Shown here piece after piece: positions 22,401 to 35,194 of a stretch of DNA of 64,000 bases. The stretch comes from Rhytidiadelphus loreus (lineage: Eukaryota > Streptophyta > Bryopsida > Hypnales > Hylocomiaceae). How positions within the stretch are numbered: the first letter of the stretch is position 1; each line of letters opens with the position of its first letter. The notes beneath the pieces are model-generated. The model saw only the letters and a program-made list of their open reading frames with translations. It searched no databases and was not told the origin of the DNA. Position numbers and translations under genes: made by a program. Location of the stretch: NCBI GenBank assembly GCA_947034895.1, contig OX344764.1, positions 18,104,001-18,168,000 on the forward strand, in the 5' to 3' direction.

Positions 22401-22938
22401 TTAACCCCTAAAAGCCCAAGGGGTTTGAACAAAACACAAATGTATTATAAAATATAAGTTCTATAATTTTTTCGAAGTTTGCATCAAAAAAGATAATGTG
22501 AAACATGAAAAGTAAAAAGTATCCGTACAGTCAAAATTTCAAAATTATTTTTAGATTCTCTTCAAATGAATTTTGAAGATGTAACTTCAAAAATCCACCA
22601 AAAATACAATTTCTATCTTTAGCATTTGAATTTCTTTTTGATTGGTCAAAATTGTGGTTTCTATTGATTTGTGAAAAAATGCATAAGATCTAGTAATGAG
22701 AACATCAACACTTTTCCCAAATAGTAAGTTTTTCAACATTAGCCAATTTTAGACTCTTTGTGCTATATCTCTTATAATTTTTGTTTGACTGTGTGATCTT
22801 AGTTTTGAATATACATATTGAAAGACAATCCAATCTCTTAAGGAAAAAAAAATTGAAAAAAAGTTTTTTTCTGCCCGAAAATTCTACCCAAAGTCAGGCA
22901 GCGACCATCAAATGGTCACTTGGGCGTTTAGGGGTTAA
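22401..22938. mobile_element. TTAA-flanked non-coding element (530 bp)
   Basis: TTAA at 22401-22404 and 22935-22938. Inverted ends CCCCTAAAAGCCCAAG and CCCCTAAACGCCCAAG differ at one base in sixteen. The interior differs from the other members apart from the ends, as expected of non-autonomous elements mobilised in trans. Confidence 0.8.
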
Positions 22939-23296
22939 GGTAGGAATACCATAAATGGTACCCCCCTCCTAATGGCACAATAGGGTGTTCTAAAACCAAC
23001 AATAGCTAGCTTTGATGTTGATTTGAAAAGATTCGATTTGCTGAAATTTGATTGGCTCAGACTTTATTAGGAACAAGTTCCAAACAAACCATTTTAGGTG
23101 AATCTATGAGACAAGAATGGGGTTCAAATGAAGAATTCACATTTATATTCAATAAAATATTCATTTTTGAAGGGTTTTTTTTTGCATTCTTCTTCATCCT
23201 TATTTGTGCACACATTGAGCTAAATTTCTCAATGAATCTTCCATATCTTATAGGCTAAAATGCTTATTTTAACCGTTTATGGTATTCCTACCTTAA
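22935..23296. mobile_element. Second TIR element sharing a TTAA boundary
   Basis: GGTAGGAATACCATAAA at 22939 and its complement ending at 23292 enclose 354 bp, with TTAA on both sides (22935-22938 and 23293-23296). The ends differ from the CCCC family, so it is probably another MITE that also uses TTAA. A 68-codon frame inside is not convincing as a gene. Confidence 0.75.
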
Positions 23297-26200
23297 ACTC
23301 AATAAATAATGTGACTCAGGTCCTGAGGTAGCTCAAGAGGAATGATTTCTTTAGCACGGGGAAGAGCCTCTAGAGTTTTACAAGATATGTCAAAGTCCAT
23401 ATTGTGGTCACAAAGTGTAGGGCTATCCACTCAAAAGATGGGTACCACTTTTGCCATTCCCCCCCTTTTTTTCCTTGTTGTCGATTTAAAATAAAAATAA
23501 ATTGACCCCCCCTTAATGCCGTTGATTTAATACAAAATATATATTGAATATTGTATACATATTGTGTACATATTAATTACAAAATACTGAATATATATAT
23601 TGATTATGTACTGAATACATAATATATACTATGTACATATTGAATACTGAATACATATTGAATGTGTTGATATAACCCATATTGTTTGCCGAATAAACTA
23701 CTCATCAAAAATACAAGTATGTGTGAGTGGCCACTGTAAAGACAATTTGGTAACTAGGGTAATAAAATAAAAAAATCAATCCCACTATCATATGGGTGGA
23801 TACCTCAGCCTTACTATCCACCCAAAAGACAGAGCAACAAGCAATGTTTTGCCAAAATAACTTTACATTCATCCCAAGTAATCTTTGAATCGTTAAAAAT
23901 GCAACCTTCCATTGTGATCAAATTAGCAAAATTTAGGTGAACACTATATTTAAAACAATAATAATACAAAAATATACAAAAATAAAGAAAAGATTAAAGG
24001 ATGAAAGGATTTAACTACTTGTACAAAAATCTTACTATGGACTCATTTTAGCAACTTCAATTGGTAAAATCTCATTATATATAACACTAAATGAGTTGAA
24101 TTTTTAGGATTGGCCAAAATATACAATAATGATATAACATGCAATTGAATGTTTTAGGCTAAGTCCATATATGCTACAAGGTTACTATACATATGCTATA
24201 AGTCCACATAAATAGGGTTTAAATTGATACCAAGGTGATCTTTGAAGATGAATACATATTAATTTGAAAATGTACATAACTTGAATATGGCAGAACTTTT
24301 GACCATTTTCCAAAAAAATCTGAAAATTATCATTTAGAAAAAAAAACTTGAACAATTAGAACTTTGCACATAGCTATACTCAGTTGCATTAGAATATATC
24401 ATGTTGTAAATGCTTCCAAAATGTTTAGAAAATTGGCCAATGTACTAGATTTATTCGATGCTTAACCCCTAAAGGACTTAGGAGTCTACTTTGGCTTTTT
24501 TGAGACCTTGGATAGGTTCCATTGACTTCATAATTTGGGATTCTTGAATGAAATTTCTAGAATGGATACTAATCATCATAATCTACATGTGAAGCTTTGT
24601 TTCATGACATTCCAATAAATATTGCAAAAGTTACAAGTTTTTATTTATTTCAATGTCAAATTGGGCAATAGAAAATATATTCTAAAAAAAGACTAATTAA
24701 TTTTCTAAAATTTTATAGATGGGTAATTATTCAAAAACGTTTGAACCATTCAATTCCAAAAAATGAAGTGAAAATCATAAAGATTTTCATTTTATAGGCA
24801 ATGCACGTAGAAAAAAATATAGAGAGAGTTGTTTTATAAACTTGATATTGAAAATTTCCAAATAAAAATGATTAGAAAAGATACCTATTGTTAACTATAA
24901 CATTTTAACCCTTAAATTTCTTATAAAATTATTAATGGTTTAGTTTTTTCTTTCATCCAACATCACCTTCCACTTTATAATTGTTTTAAAGATGAATATG
25001 AAAGTTTTTTTGGTTATATTTCTTTTACATATATTCTCAACCCATTTTCCAACATTTGGTTATATCACACAAATTTCGGACATACATATTTTTTTCTTAA
25101 AATGTTGTAAGAACAAAACTTTGCTTTCTGGAAGGGCTACAAAAAACTATTTTGAAGCAGTTTTGGGCCTCAAAAACACTACAAAATTTTAGAGGGCAGA
25201 GAATTTGAATTAGGTGTGCTTCAATGTTGAACATTTACTTTCACCGAAAAGAGCTAAAGCTCAAGGCTAATATACCTAAAATTGACAAAATAAACAATTC
25301 AATAGAGATCCATTTTATTATACTAATTTTTTTGGGTAGGATCTCATTGGTATCAAATGGGATTCAAATTCTCTTAGAATGCATTTTTGATCACCATATA
25401 AATAAACTATAAACTTTCAAAGTGTTGAAAATAGCCAGTGTTATTAAAATTCACATTGACCTACATGAATGCTCTTTGAATGCATCTCATTAGATGGGAT
25501 TCAGCCCTTCGGGAGGGCCGTTTTTAGGTTGGTTCTTGTTGCCTGTGCTGTTTGGAAAAAAATAATTAAAAAAATATTATTATTTTTAATTTAAAAATAA
25601 ATAAATAAATAAATAAATATATTAATGTTTTTAAATTAAAAAATATTAAAATATAAATATTAAATATTAAAATTTTATTTTTATAATTCTTTTTAATGCT
25701 TGCTGAGGTGTCAGTCTCTCGACCATGTCAATAGGTTGAGTGGCAGAGATCCCAATGTAGGGGAACAACAAGGAACTTGCAGCCCTCAATTGCAGCAGAA
25801 ACAAACACTGCATGAATAAACTACAAACTTTCACAATGCTAAAAAATAGGGGGTTCTAAAATGAATACTAAACTCTCGTGAATATTGGGAGTACATTTTA
25901 GGCAAGAATATGTAGATGTCAAAATTATGATAGCTAGATGCTAAATCCCTCCTATACAATGGGCCATGTAGGGTGGATTTTGTGTTTTGCTTGGTAAATT
26001 AAAAAAAAAATGCCCCCTATTATTAATTCTATCTTTTTCACCTCTCCTAGCTAATTTGGGGCCTTTGATTGCAAATATGAATTCAATAATTGCAAATTTT
26101 ATCACGTGTGAAAAAAAAATTCTTGTGTTTTTTTCCAAGCATAAATTCAGCCCATTTCATAGAACAGATTTAGTGTCCTACAATAAGAAGGTATTGGTTT

Positions 26201-26560
26201 TGGGTGCACTTCCTGTTTTTGAAATTGTCCTTTTTCTGAAATCAAAGTTGGTGATCCAAAAGAGCAATGGTGATGTTTTTAGAGTGAAATTTTGTTGAAA
26301 AGCGATGAATTTTTTTATAGGAAATATTTGGCAAAATATTATTGCTTTTCAATAGATGAAATTGCTCTACTTTGGATGAATGTACATTGGGACAATACCC
26401 CTAAATTGCAAGTTTCATTCATTTCTGTGGATGTAAATAGCTTCATCCTTCCAGTGATTATCGCTTTTTGCACTGCCTAAAATAAATGAAAAAAATCACC
26501 CTGTTTAAGGGTTTAAGTTAAAGATCAAGTCGTTAACCTCTCCCCTGCCAATCACATCTC
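23297..26560. other. AT-rich intergenic DNA, no gene seen
   Basis: About 23525-23660 is an ATATTGAATAC-type AT repeat, and about 25560-25690 holds an AAAT microsatellite. A family terminus TTAACCCCTAAAGGACTT sits at 24462 without a confident right partner. About 25490-25540 and 25690-25800 are richer in GC but contain no recognisable domain. Confidence 0.55.
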
Positions 26561-26925
26561 GCCACAGCAGAGATACTCGTCTGCTTTGCATTAAATGAGG
26601 ACGGTAGATTCAAGACAAATCGGGTGTGCTGCAGCTGTCCGATGTACATTCCACTTAATTTCCTCCAATGCGCTGTCCTGTACGTTCACAAATCTGCAAG
26701 CTCATAGATGTGACCTGTATATCTAGGATTTTTACAGATATTCGAGGATGGGCTTCGTGGGGAACAAGGCAAGTTTTCAGCGTCGACATTTGGCCATGGG
26801 GAAGCTTCTGTGACTTTTCGATCATGTTTAGGGTTTGAGGAGCAATATCGCCATCTCTTGGTGCTCCTTTTTCGACGCGAATCCTGGCCGAAATGACACA
26901 GAAATGACCGAGAATTGACTAAGAA

Positions 26926-27240
26926 ATGACGCAATTTCTTTTTTCGGATGTGGGTTTGTGTGGAGTGGGCGAAGCTCCAAAGCCCAAATCCCTCAAGATC
27001 CTTGAATCTTCGTACTTTAATAAGTTATTCAGAGAGTCTGATTTGGCTGAGAGAGTACGAGACACGAGTTCGGATTACTGTGATGAGTTGATGGAGGAGC
27101 TACAGAGTCTCTTTAACATTGAATATTATTTCGATGGGGAAAGATCACTCTTTTGCGTCGTGGAGTCGGATGATGGCGTAGACGTGTTGGAGCGGGAAAG
27201 CGCAATTTGGAGCTTACAACGGCGCGCAATTTTGGACTGA
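26926..27240 (+). CDS. Upstream ORF, 104 codons, ahead of the Rolling-stone-like gene
   Basis: ATG start, acidic product (FRESDLAERVRD, EELQSLFNIEYYF, VVESDDGVDVLERE) with no domain I recognise. It ends 41 bases before the ATG of the membrane-protein frame (27282), so it could be a translated upstream ORF, a separate small gene, or a coding first exon of something not resolved here. Base composition matches the downstream gene and not the AT-rich flank, which favours lying in the same transcript. Confidence 0.45.
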   Translation: MTQFLFSDVGLCGVGEAPKPKSLKILESSYFNKLFRESDLAERVRDTSSDYCDELMEELQSLFNIEYYFDGERSLFCVVESDDGVDVLERESAIWSLQRRAILD

Positions 27241-27281
27241 AGGTTTTTTCTTGGGGTTCGGTGTTTGGGAAAGCGGTTGTG

Positions 27282-28271
27282 ATGGAGTACCACTGGCCAT
27301 TCGCGGTGTGCATCTTGCTTGTCTCCTCTTTTGCAATCGCTGCAATTGGTCTGTTGCGCAAATTCGAGGGGGCTAAATTCTTTGGGAAAGATGAGATTGA
27401 GGATCCGAGTGTTATTGGAGTTTCACCAATTGGCTATTTGAGTCGCGTTGAGCTTTGGAGTGCCTGTGGTGGAGGTTTAAACCCTAGCTATTTGCTCGTC
27501 TTTCGAGCTCTCTGCGTTCTGTACCTCCTGCCAATTCTGATTTACAACGTCGTCCTCAAAGGCAGCGTCGTCTTTTTCTTTTACACAGAATGCACGTTCA
27601 CTCTCCTCATCGTCTACTTCGCACTTGCGTTTCGGCAAAGCTTGTTGCATTACCTGGAGGATCGCTCCTCCGAGAGCCGGATTATTCCGCGCGAGAGCAT
27701 CACGAATCATCACGACAGGCTCTTGAACGAAGATCTTGAAGCATCATCAAATGGAGCTTTATCAAATGGAGTTGACAAAGCTGTTGATGCGCCATTGCGG
27801 GAGATACAAGAAGCTGCGGGTGTGGAAGGGTACGTGACACAGTGTGTATTCCAAACGGTCTTGCCTGCTGCAGTGCTCACGGACTTGGTGTACTGGGGGC
27901 TGCTCATCCCTTTCTTTCTGCCCGCGAATTTTTACCATAGCTTCGTGGACATTAACATGCATGTGGTCAATTTGGTTCTCCTCCTCATTGAATTTGCGCT
28001 CAATAGCCTCCGGTTTCCGTGGTTCCGCATCAGCTACCTCATCCTCTGGAGCTCGGCATACTGCTTCTTGCAGTGGGGAGTTCACAGCACGGGGATTACT
28101 CGGTGGTGGCCATATCCGTTTATGAACGTTGACACCCCGTATGCTCCTGCTTGGTACTTTGCCATCATCTTTTTCCACGGCGTTGGCGCTGCTCTTTGCC
28201 TTCTTCTTGCCCTCTTTAAACGGAGAATCTGGTCTCGATTCAACCTTCCTGTAAGGGAAGCTCCCTTGTAG
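27282..28271 (+). CDS. Rolling-stone-like multi-pass membrane protein
   Basis: 329 residues from the first ATG of the frame. The open frame extends upstream to 27207 but only with a TTG codon. About seven hydrophobic segments are seen (residues near 5-25, 68-90, 95-118, 183-205, 222-245, 252-270 and 290-315). A hydrophilic loop at about 125-170 is rich in Ser, Asn and Asp. Signatures are FFFYTECTFTLLIVYFALAF, RWWPYPFMNVDTPYAPAWY and a late His in IIFFHGVGA. From memory these fit the plant transmembrane proteins related to Drosophila Rolling stone; their biochemical role is unknown. Apparently intron-free. The neighbour on the 3' side, the RUS-like gene, is convergent. Confidence 0.75.
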   Translation: MEYHWPFAVCILLVSSFAIAAIGLLRKFEGAKFFGKDEIEDPSVIGVSPIGYLSRVELWSACGGGLNPSYLLVFRALCVLYLLPILIYNVVLKGSVVFFFYTECTFTLLIVYFALAFRQSLLHYLEDRSSESRIIPRESITNHHDRLLNEDLEASSNGALSNGVDKAVDAPLREIQEAAGVEGYVTQCVFQTVLPAAVLTDLVYWGLLIPFFLPANFYHSFVDINMHVVNLVLLLIEFALNSLRFPWFRISYLILWSSAYCFLQWGVHSTGITRWWPYPFMNVDTPYAPAWYFAIIFFHGVGAALCLLLALFKRRIWSRFNLPVREAPL

Positions 28272-30041
28272 TGTATTGATTTTGATGCTGTAGCAGTTAT
28301 ACATTAATTTCGACTTAGATTTAGACCAGGTTCATCAAAAGATGACGACTATGTTAACCTCGATTTAGTTTCCTTAGCAATTGTTTGATTGTTCGTTTCC
28401 GCACTCAAATGCTTGTGTATTGAATTGGAGCAATTTTACACATTCTGCCATTGGCGTATTCTAAAGTTATAAGATTGTGATGCAAGACATCAATCTTTCT
28501 ACCAAACCATGGAGCCTATAACTCATCGATATGGCTTTAAACTTCAATTCAGATTCCTCCGCAATGGTTTGATTGTTTCGTTTCTTACTCAGATGCCAGT
28601 GTACTTCACTGGAAGCACGTTCATAAGTAAAAATGTACAAATCAAGAAATTCTGAACTGAAATTGGGAAACAGAATATTGTGAGCAACTTGACATGGGGA
28701 GCACTCTTTGATTGAGTACTTGGACATCGATAGGGACATTTCATAATTGCAAGAGTCCGAAAAAGTTGATGACGCTGATGCTGTGACACATTGATCATCT
28801 ACACGTCTCGTAGGCATATCTGTTGCATGTTCACCGCCACTGCTTGCGATCACATAATCTATCCCTCAAGTCCTCCTTGTAGCTTCTAGTTGCCGGTCAG
28901 CCTATATCATTACTCCTATTATATTATTCAATTATATTAGAGCCTTGTCCTTCCAATTACGTCAAAGTTCATCTAAGAAGGTTCTGCATCCAGGTCTCTT
29001 TGGTAGGTCAGGTCACCGTGGTTTGAAGACAATTCCAACTCGTCAGTTTGCTATGTTACCTTGGCATCGTGGTTCAGAATGAATAAAGAGGCGTCCGAAT
29101 GAGTGGTTGCTTCCAATTGCGTGGCACTATCATCGGAGTATACTCTTGCAATCAATGCCGGAAGACACTCCACCGTTAATAAACGAACATAACCACCGAA
29201 ATCCCCCACTAAGTAGCGTAGAGCAGACAAAATGGCCAACAGGACTGGAGGAAATGCACCTGTCACAAGGCCTGTTACGATACTCCAAAACATATGATAC
29301 CTCCGCAGTCGAGCTTCAAAATATCGGTAGTTTCTGAGCAGCGCAATTCATAAGGTGAGTATGAAAAATTGAAGTGTTAACATTTGCCTTAGTTCGCAAT
29401 TGGAAAAGAAATGTCCACATTTATGCTAGACTGGGAGCTGACGAATCGCACATCACGGGCAGCTTCTGGAGGAACAATAGGCTGTAACGCGAAGACTCTG
29501 AAACTGCCTGAAATTCTTTTCATTCACTGTGAGGAACTTCAAAGCGTTTTCAGGTGCGGTTGTAACTCTGTTCAACAAGAGACTATGTTCCTGTTCAAGA
29601 AGTTGGTCTGAAACCCTTTTCACACATGGGTGAACAGAGAGAGTATCATTGGATTCAAAAGTTTGCTGGGCTTCCAAAATGTAGAAATGAGCACAGCCAC
29701 CATACCTCTCCTCAGAACTAGGATCGCTGATCTCGGAGAAGAAATTAAAGTAGATCATCGAACACTCGAACCCCCTTGATTTCTTGGATTAAATGTACAC
29801 CCCTGCACTGTCATTAGTCAGGCATATTTCTTTGTAATACCAACAGAGTGACCTGGCAGGTTGATTTAATATACCACTTCCTATTTTCAATATTGTCCCG
29901 AAGAAGAGAAAGTAGAAATTCATGGTCTGATGCAACGATCTCAATTGGATACATCACAGCTATGAAGGAAGCCAAATCAAAGTTTCTTAACTCAAGAGAG
30001 CAAGACTATTTCTTGCAAAGCCGCAACCACGTCAAATAATT
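28272..30041. other. Convergent intergenic region between two genes
   Basis: Should contain the 3' untranslated regions of both flanking genes. A direct repeat of about 70 bp lies at about 28366-28435 and 28543-28612 (TTTGATTGTT, GTTTC, ACTCA). Several frames of 60-130 codons on both strands resemble no known protein. Composition is nearer to the genes than to the AT-rich flanks, so a small unrecognised gene is not excluded. Confidence 0.5.
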
Positions 30042-33000
30042 TTATTCATCAATCTCCATGTCTACGAGAAAGGAAGCAGTGCTCGGAATTTTGAGCACAA
30101 CTCTACTGACAGACCATCCTTGTTTCCGAATTGCATCTATGAATGTGCCATACTTTTCTTCCATTTCACCAACACTAACGCTAAGAAACTCCGCTTGCTC
30201 ATCAAAACTGGGGATTCTAAAACCATTCTTCACCGAGTTCAGAAAGCTACTTGTTCTTGAATTCTGTTCGAATTGGGGTACTGGTTGCCGAATTTGTCGC
30301 AAAAGCCAGCAAGCCTGGTAAAGACTCCGCAATAAAGTTGTGCTGTTTGCCCCTTCCTGCTCAAGCCACAAAATTTGTTAAAACCTGCTGAGGGAGGTGG
30401 TTAAAGAAAAAGTAATGACATCATTGCCAAGGACAGATTTTCACCTTCAACACAACGCGGGCTTCAAAACCATGTATTGAATTCGGATGTAATACCAAGA
30501 GGTACTTCTCTTGCTCATATAGTTTCAGTAGCTTCCGAACCTACACAACACATCAACAAGTGTGCTGTCAACTCTCTCTATTTAGATGAGCAATTACTCT
30601 TCTAAAGGACATTCAGGTCAAAAGCAAGATAAGGGTGTGACCACCTTCGTATGAAGCAGCCATGGAACAGAAAAATGTGAAGCAACTGCATGCCTTGATT
30701 ATGGCCACTCACCTGGTCTGCTGGAGGTTCTGAACCCAGAAGCTCTTCTAACTTCATACCAACACGAACTCGAGGGCCTAACAAAGTACGCGGAACTAAA
30801 ATCTGCTCTTGCACGTTGCAGTCTTCATAATCTATGTCATTGACGATCCAAATTAGTTCTACTTTATTCGGCTCATTGATTTCCTCATCAATAACTTCCG
30901 TACCAGAGACACGGTGATATCTTAAGGTTTAATTCACCTGGAATCGGCGTGCCGGACATGAAATTCTCAAATAAGATAACAGCTCTCTTGAAATTTATCT
31001 GCGCAAGTTCGCAATCAACCAATTTCCAATGTCACATGCTCAATTTTTTAATAAAATAACTAGCGCACCGGCATATATGCAGTCCCTTCTTGAGCTCAAT
31101 TCGTGGTTTTCAATAAATTGGTTCTCATGAATTCCCTAGTATAAATCATTACTATCTTGCTCTAAGTACTGTGTTCGACATTGTAGTATTGTGAAGCTGC
31201 ATTCCAAAACATTGATAGATTTCTCTGCATTCCATAAACTATCTTGATCACGCTACCCTGAAGAGAACTGGTGCCAACTCTGGACCGAAACAATCATGAT
31301 TTCAATACAATGGAACGGTTGATTCTAAGAGTTAAAAGTATGCGTACAGTGTCGAAGCGTAGGACCGCAAGCGTCTGGTAGCGGAGCCAGAGATGCAGTG
31401 ACCTTATTGTTACCCATGTTGTCACTAATTCCCAATACGAAGTGGATATGCCCGGTGAGCCCTGCATTGACAAGCTAGTAGATCATTGAAGCGTTCGGCA
31501 CAATACTCCAGAGGAGAGTGATTTAACATGATATATTTTGCAAGGTTCTTAAATCAATGAAGAGATAACAGAATGATGTAGGATACCAAGACTTACAAGC
31601 AATAACACGCCTAATCCCAGTCCAACTAGTTGCGCTGCAACACCCCACACCTCCTCCTGCATTTTCATACCTCAGCTGAGATCTTGTAAATGAATCCATA
31701 TTTCAATTGCTCCAGATGAGATCTACCAGATTACCAGACTACTGAAGACCTATTTTTTTATTTTGATTCAGCGTACTTGAACGAAACTATATGACTAGAA
31801 ACCATGGTATTTCCAAAGTTGCGATACTGGTTGAAGTGCAACAAAGATAGACTGGGTAAAACTTACTTTAGCAACGACATCTCCAACGTTCTCAGAGACC
31901 GCAAAATGGTTCTGAATGACGCGAAAGGATGGATCCTTCAAACCCTTCGCTACAGCCTGCATATATGCTATGCATTAGACTAGTTGGTTTTGATTAGCAC
32001 CAGAATAAAATATAATTATTTCGAAACGAAAATGACCCTGGAAAAAACAGAACTCTATTAAATTTGCCATGCACATTTGAGCACAACAGACATCAAAATG
32101 CACAAGTGGAAATAACAGAATGGTAACAGAATGATACAACATCAGATGCAATAGAGGTAACATAGCACCATGTCCAGCTTGCCTTGGTTAAATTCCCGAG
32201 TGACGCCAATAGAAGAAAACTACCGGGAGCTAGTGGAGTTGCTAACTCAAAGATGCTGCAAATAAATCACAAAAGTCACACATAAATCTTTCTATGCCGC
32301 AGACATATTCATGTGGACATACTTTGAATGAAAAAATAAACACGAAATGTGTTGCTATCCACTCAAGCACGTGTGAAAGCTTACACAAATCTTATTCCCA
32401 ACGTGAATGGCCGAAAGTGTGATTGTTCTCCGACAATATAACAAAACTGAAATATAAAAATGGATATACAAATAAGGTGCTGATTGTGATTTTCTGAGCG
32501 GAATACCTGCCAGCACTGCCAATGAAATCTGCATACATCCTCCATTGCTTCGGATCCTCATCAAAAAGGCTTCCAAATCGACCACCTGTGAATTAGAAGG
32601 ATCACAACACAGTGTTAACCACAGTGGAATCCGTAGATCTAGCATCTTACCAGAGGTTTCTCGGTTTCAGCTCAAAGACGTCAACAGATTAGTCAGGACA
32701 GCAGCATACTAGTTGAAATTTCTCCACAATGTCACAGAACCTCGGTACTTTTTACTTAATCAGAAGCAACTTAGCGACTCAAGATTTTTAAGGAGAATTA
32801 ATTACGAAACTTTTACCTATGAATAACCGACCCACCGATCCTAGCCCATCTTTGCTCACCCATCTGCACATAACGCGACAAAGCACTAGGCTTGAATGCA
32901 ATACAAGTATCTGGGATCATGCATCTCTTAAATTGAAAATCTAGAGTCGAATCTCAACTCTTCCGAAGCGGGCAAGCGTACTCCAATATACAGAGTATCT

Positions 33001-35194
33001 GAAAAGATAAAATTACTTTATAGCAGCTGAAGCAGCTGCAGCGGATCCACCACCGCCACCAATACCAATAGCCTGACCACCGAAGCAAACGAGAACGGTA
33101 AGAATGAGTCATAGCGTCAATACCATTACCTAAATTGCTTCTCCGTACGCAGACAAAGGAAAACCTGGTATCGCTCTGTTGAGAATTTTAAGACAATTCG
33201 GAGCTCACTAAAAGGGATACAAAAGCATTTGAGTCCTTCATTGTTCTGCTCCAACCCACTGCCTGCATTTGTCACTATTGATGTAGTGATCTGCAACAGC
33301 ACTACAGAACTGGCTGCACGATAATGGTTCTGAACTTCAATAGCAAGTTTAGTCGGTGAAAACACAACAAAGACCTTGAGAAGGCTGGAGGTGACAAGCG
33401 TGCTGCAAATCCAGCCGGTGACATTTGTTGGAAATTGCCATAGCATGTATGTCAGGTAGTCATTTGACACCGAATCTGAAAAGCATATAATACTGCCTCC
33501 GTTCATTCATGTGTAAATTGTTCGTATAACGAACTAAACTACTAAGATCTTCAAGAGGTGGATTTCATACAAGATCAGCATACCCTAGAATTGCCAGGTC
33601 ACAGTAAACATACAATCAGCACTATATAGTTCAGTGCAATAGGGTTATGCATGCGTTTCATAAAGTCTGTAACATGGCGTGCACCTGGAAATCCAGAGGG
33701 AAGTACAAAGGTTCGAAGGTATTGAGGTACTCGAACTGGCAATCCGAGACTTTCCTGGTCCTCCAAAGACTTTCCTGCCACACTTTCACTATCTGAAGTA
33801 TCCGTGTCTTCCTTACTCACAGCTAAAGACTGCTCGTCAGCCCAGTACCTACAGTGGGGTTGATAAAATTCATACATCAAGATACCTCTAATGTTCTATA
33901 TCCTTGTGTCTCTCTTCGATCCAATCACAACTTGTAATCGAACAGTGAAGGGTGACTACTTCAAGCATAAGAAACTCCAGGAGGCACATCATTCAGAATT
34001 TAAGTTTATCTTCTAGAGAACCATGATGCAAGCTTCCTAAAAATGTAAGTACACTTTGGTTGCCTCGGGAATCAATGAAAGTTCTAATCTATGCCCTCTC
34101 AGGGTAATAATCGCAGCAAAGCATACAGTGAATGAGACATTCATACCTCGACATTAGCTGCCCGTTCCTCTTCTCGTGAAGCAAGATTTTCCGACTGCGC
34201 CAATTCTCTGCTGATACTCTGAGGAACAGTGAAATCCTATAAGTCAGATTTATCCACGCGTCCTGATAATTTACGTAGTTGTTCGTTACGATGCAACGTC
34301 GATACTTGGTCATTTTGGACTTCAAGATTGGAAGCACCAGACGAAAAAGACGTGGAAAGCCAAGAGACATACAGTAAGTCATCGCTTCTTATAATGCTGT
34401 TATTTCTCTCCAGTTGGATTCGTAGCGATTCGCTTACTCTTAGCTGGATTCTTGCAATTTTTGCGTTAATTATGAATAATGAAAATAATAGAGAGGCAGT
34501 GTAGGATCAATTTTGTTAAAATAGAAAAATTCAAAGAGACAAAAAAAGTGGCGCTCAAGTGTCTAAAGCTCAAGGGAAAATGCAATTCAGCATTATTAAA
34601 TTGTCTAATTCTTTGTTGAATCTTGTTGAGAGTCAAAGGGGATGGATTCCAGATTTTCTTAGCATGCTTTTCTTGGACACCTAGGTACGAATAAACTACA
34701 AATTTTACGAATTTTCAGAGTGCTGTAAATCCGTGTAACAAAAATCGAACCTAGGCTCTCATGAATAGGGAAGAATCTGTACAGTTCGGTTTTTAAAACA
34801 GGTTGCAAATGGGTGCAGTCATATGAATCATTTCAGTTGAAACTTGATCCTTCAATATATAAAAAACAAAATTTAAATAAATGAATGCAGTACATCAATA
34901 TCAATGAAATTTCTCAATGAGAGAAACGAAAAATTCATTTAGTGTAGAAGTAACTTACACAGTGCGATCATTTTCCGGCCTGGCACTGTCGCAGCTTGTA
35001 CTGGCACTTGAATCATTAGACGCACATCTACTGTAACTCTTTCTTCGCGCTCTTGAAGAAGTGATGCAAATGCTGTCATCGTGGAAATGTGAAACAGGGA
35101 GAGCTAATGAAGTGGTGCAGAAATGGCCAATCGGCTGACCAGAAGAGGAAGCCCGAGGCTGCCATGAAACGCAGCAGCTGCTCACAGCTGCCAT
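30042..35194 (-). CDS. RUS (root UV-B sensitive, DUF647) protein, RUS4-like
   Basis: Exons on the minus strand, in order: 35194-34959, 34218-34147, 33848-33685, 33475-33375, 33072-33017, 32863-32817, 32585-32507, 32255-32183, 31956-31867, 31656-31597, 31461-31348, 30998-30713, 30540-30445, 30356-30042. Splice phases agree throughout. The product is about 595 residues: a Ser/Arg-rich N-terminus like a plastid transit peptide, then the DUF647 core with LPSGFPDSVSNDY, YMLWQFPTNVTGWIC, KWVSKDGLGSVGRLFIGGRF, DEDPKQWRMYADFIGSAG and KDPSFRVIQNHFAV. RUS proteins act in early seedling development and UV-B response; RUS4 is linked to anther function. Intron 31957-32182 uses a GC donor. The 30998-30713 exon carries one base too many near 30920-30930. 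Confidence 0.88.

Noticed and set aside
24462..26512. Single 2-kb TTAA element ending at TTTAAGGGTTTAAG near 26505
   Set aside because: The right end matches poorly and the interior has no support; kept only as a single left terminus.
27207..27281. 25-residue N-terminal extension of the Rolling-stone-like protein
   Set aside because: The frame begins at TTG, not ATG, and the first ATG at 27282 sits just before the first membrane segment.
30921..30937. 17-nt intron to explain the RUS frame break
   Set aside because: Far below workable intron length and the resulting phase does not restore the RUS frame.
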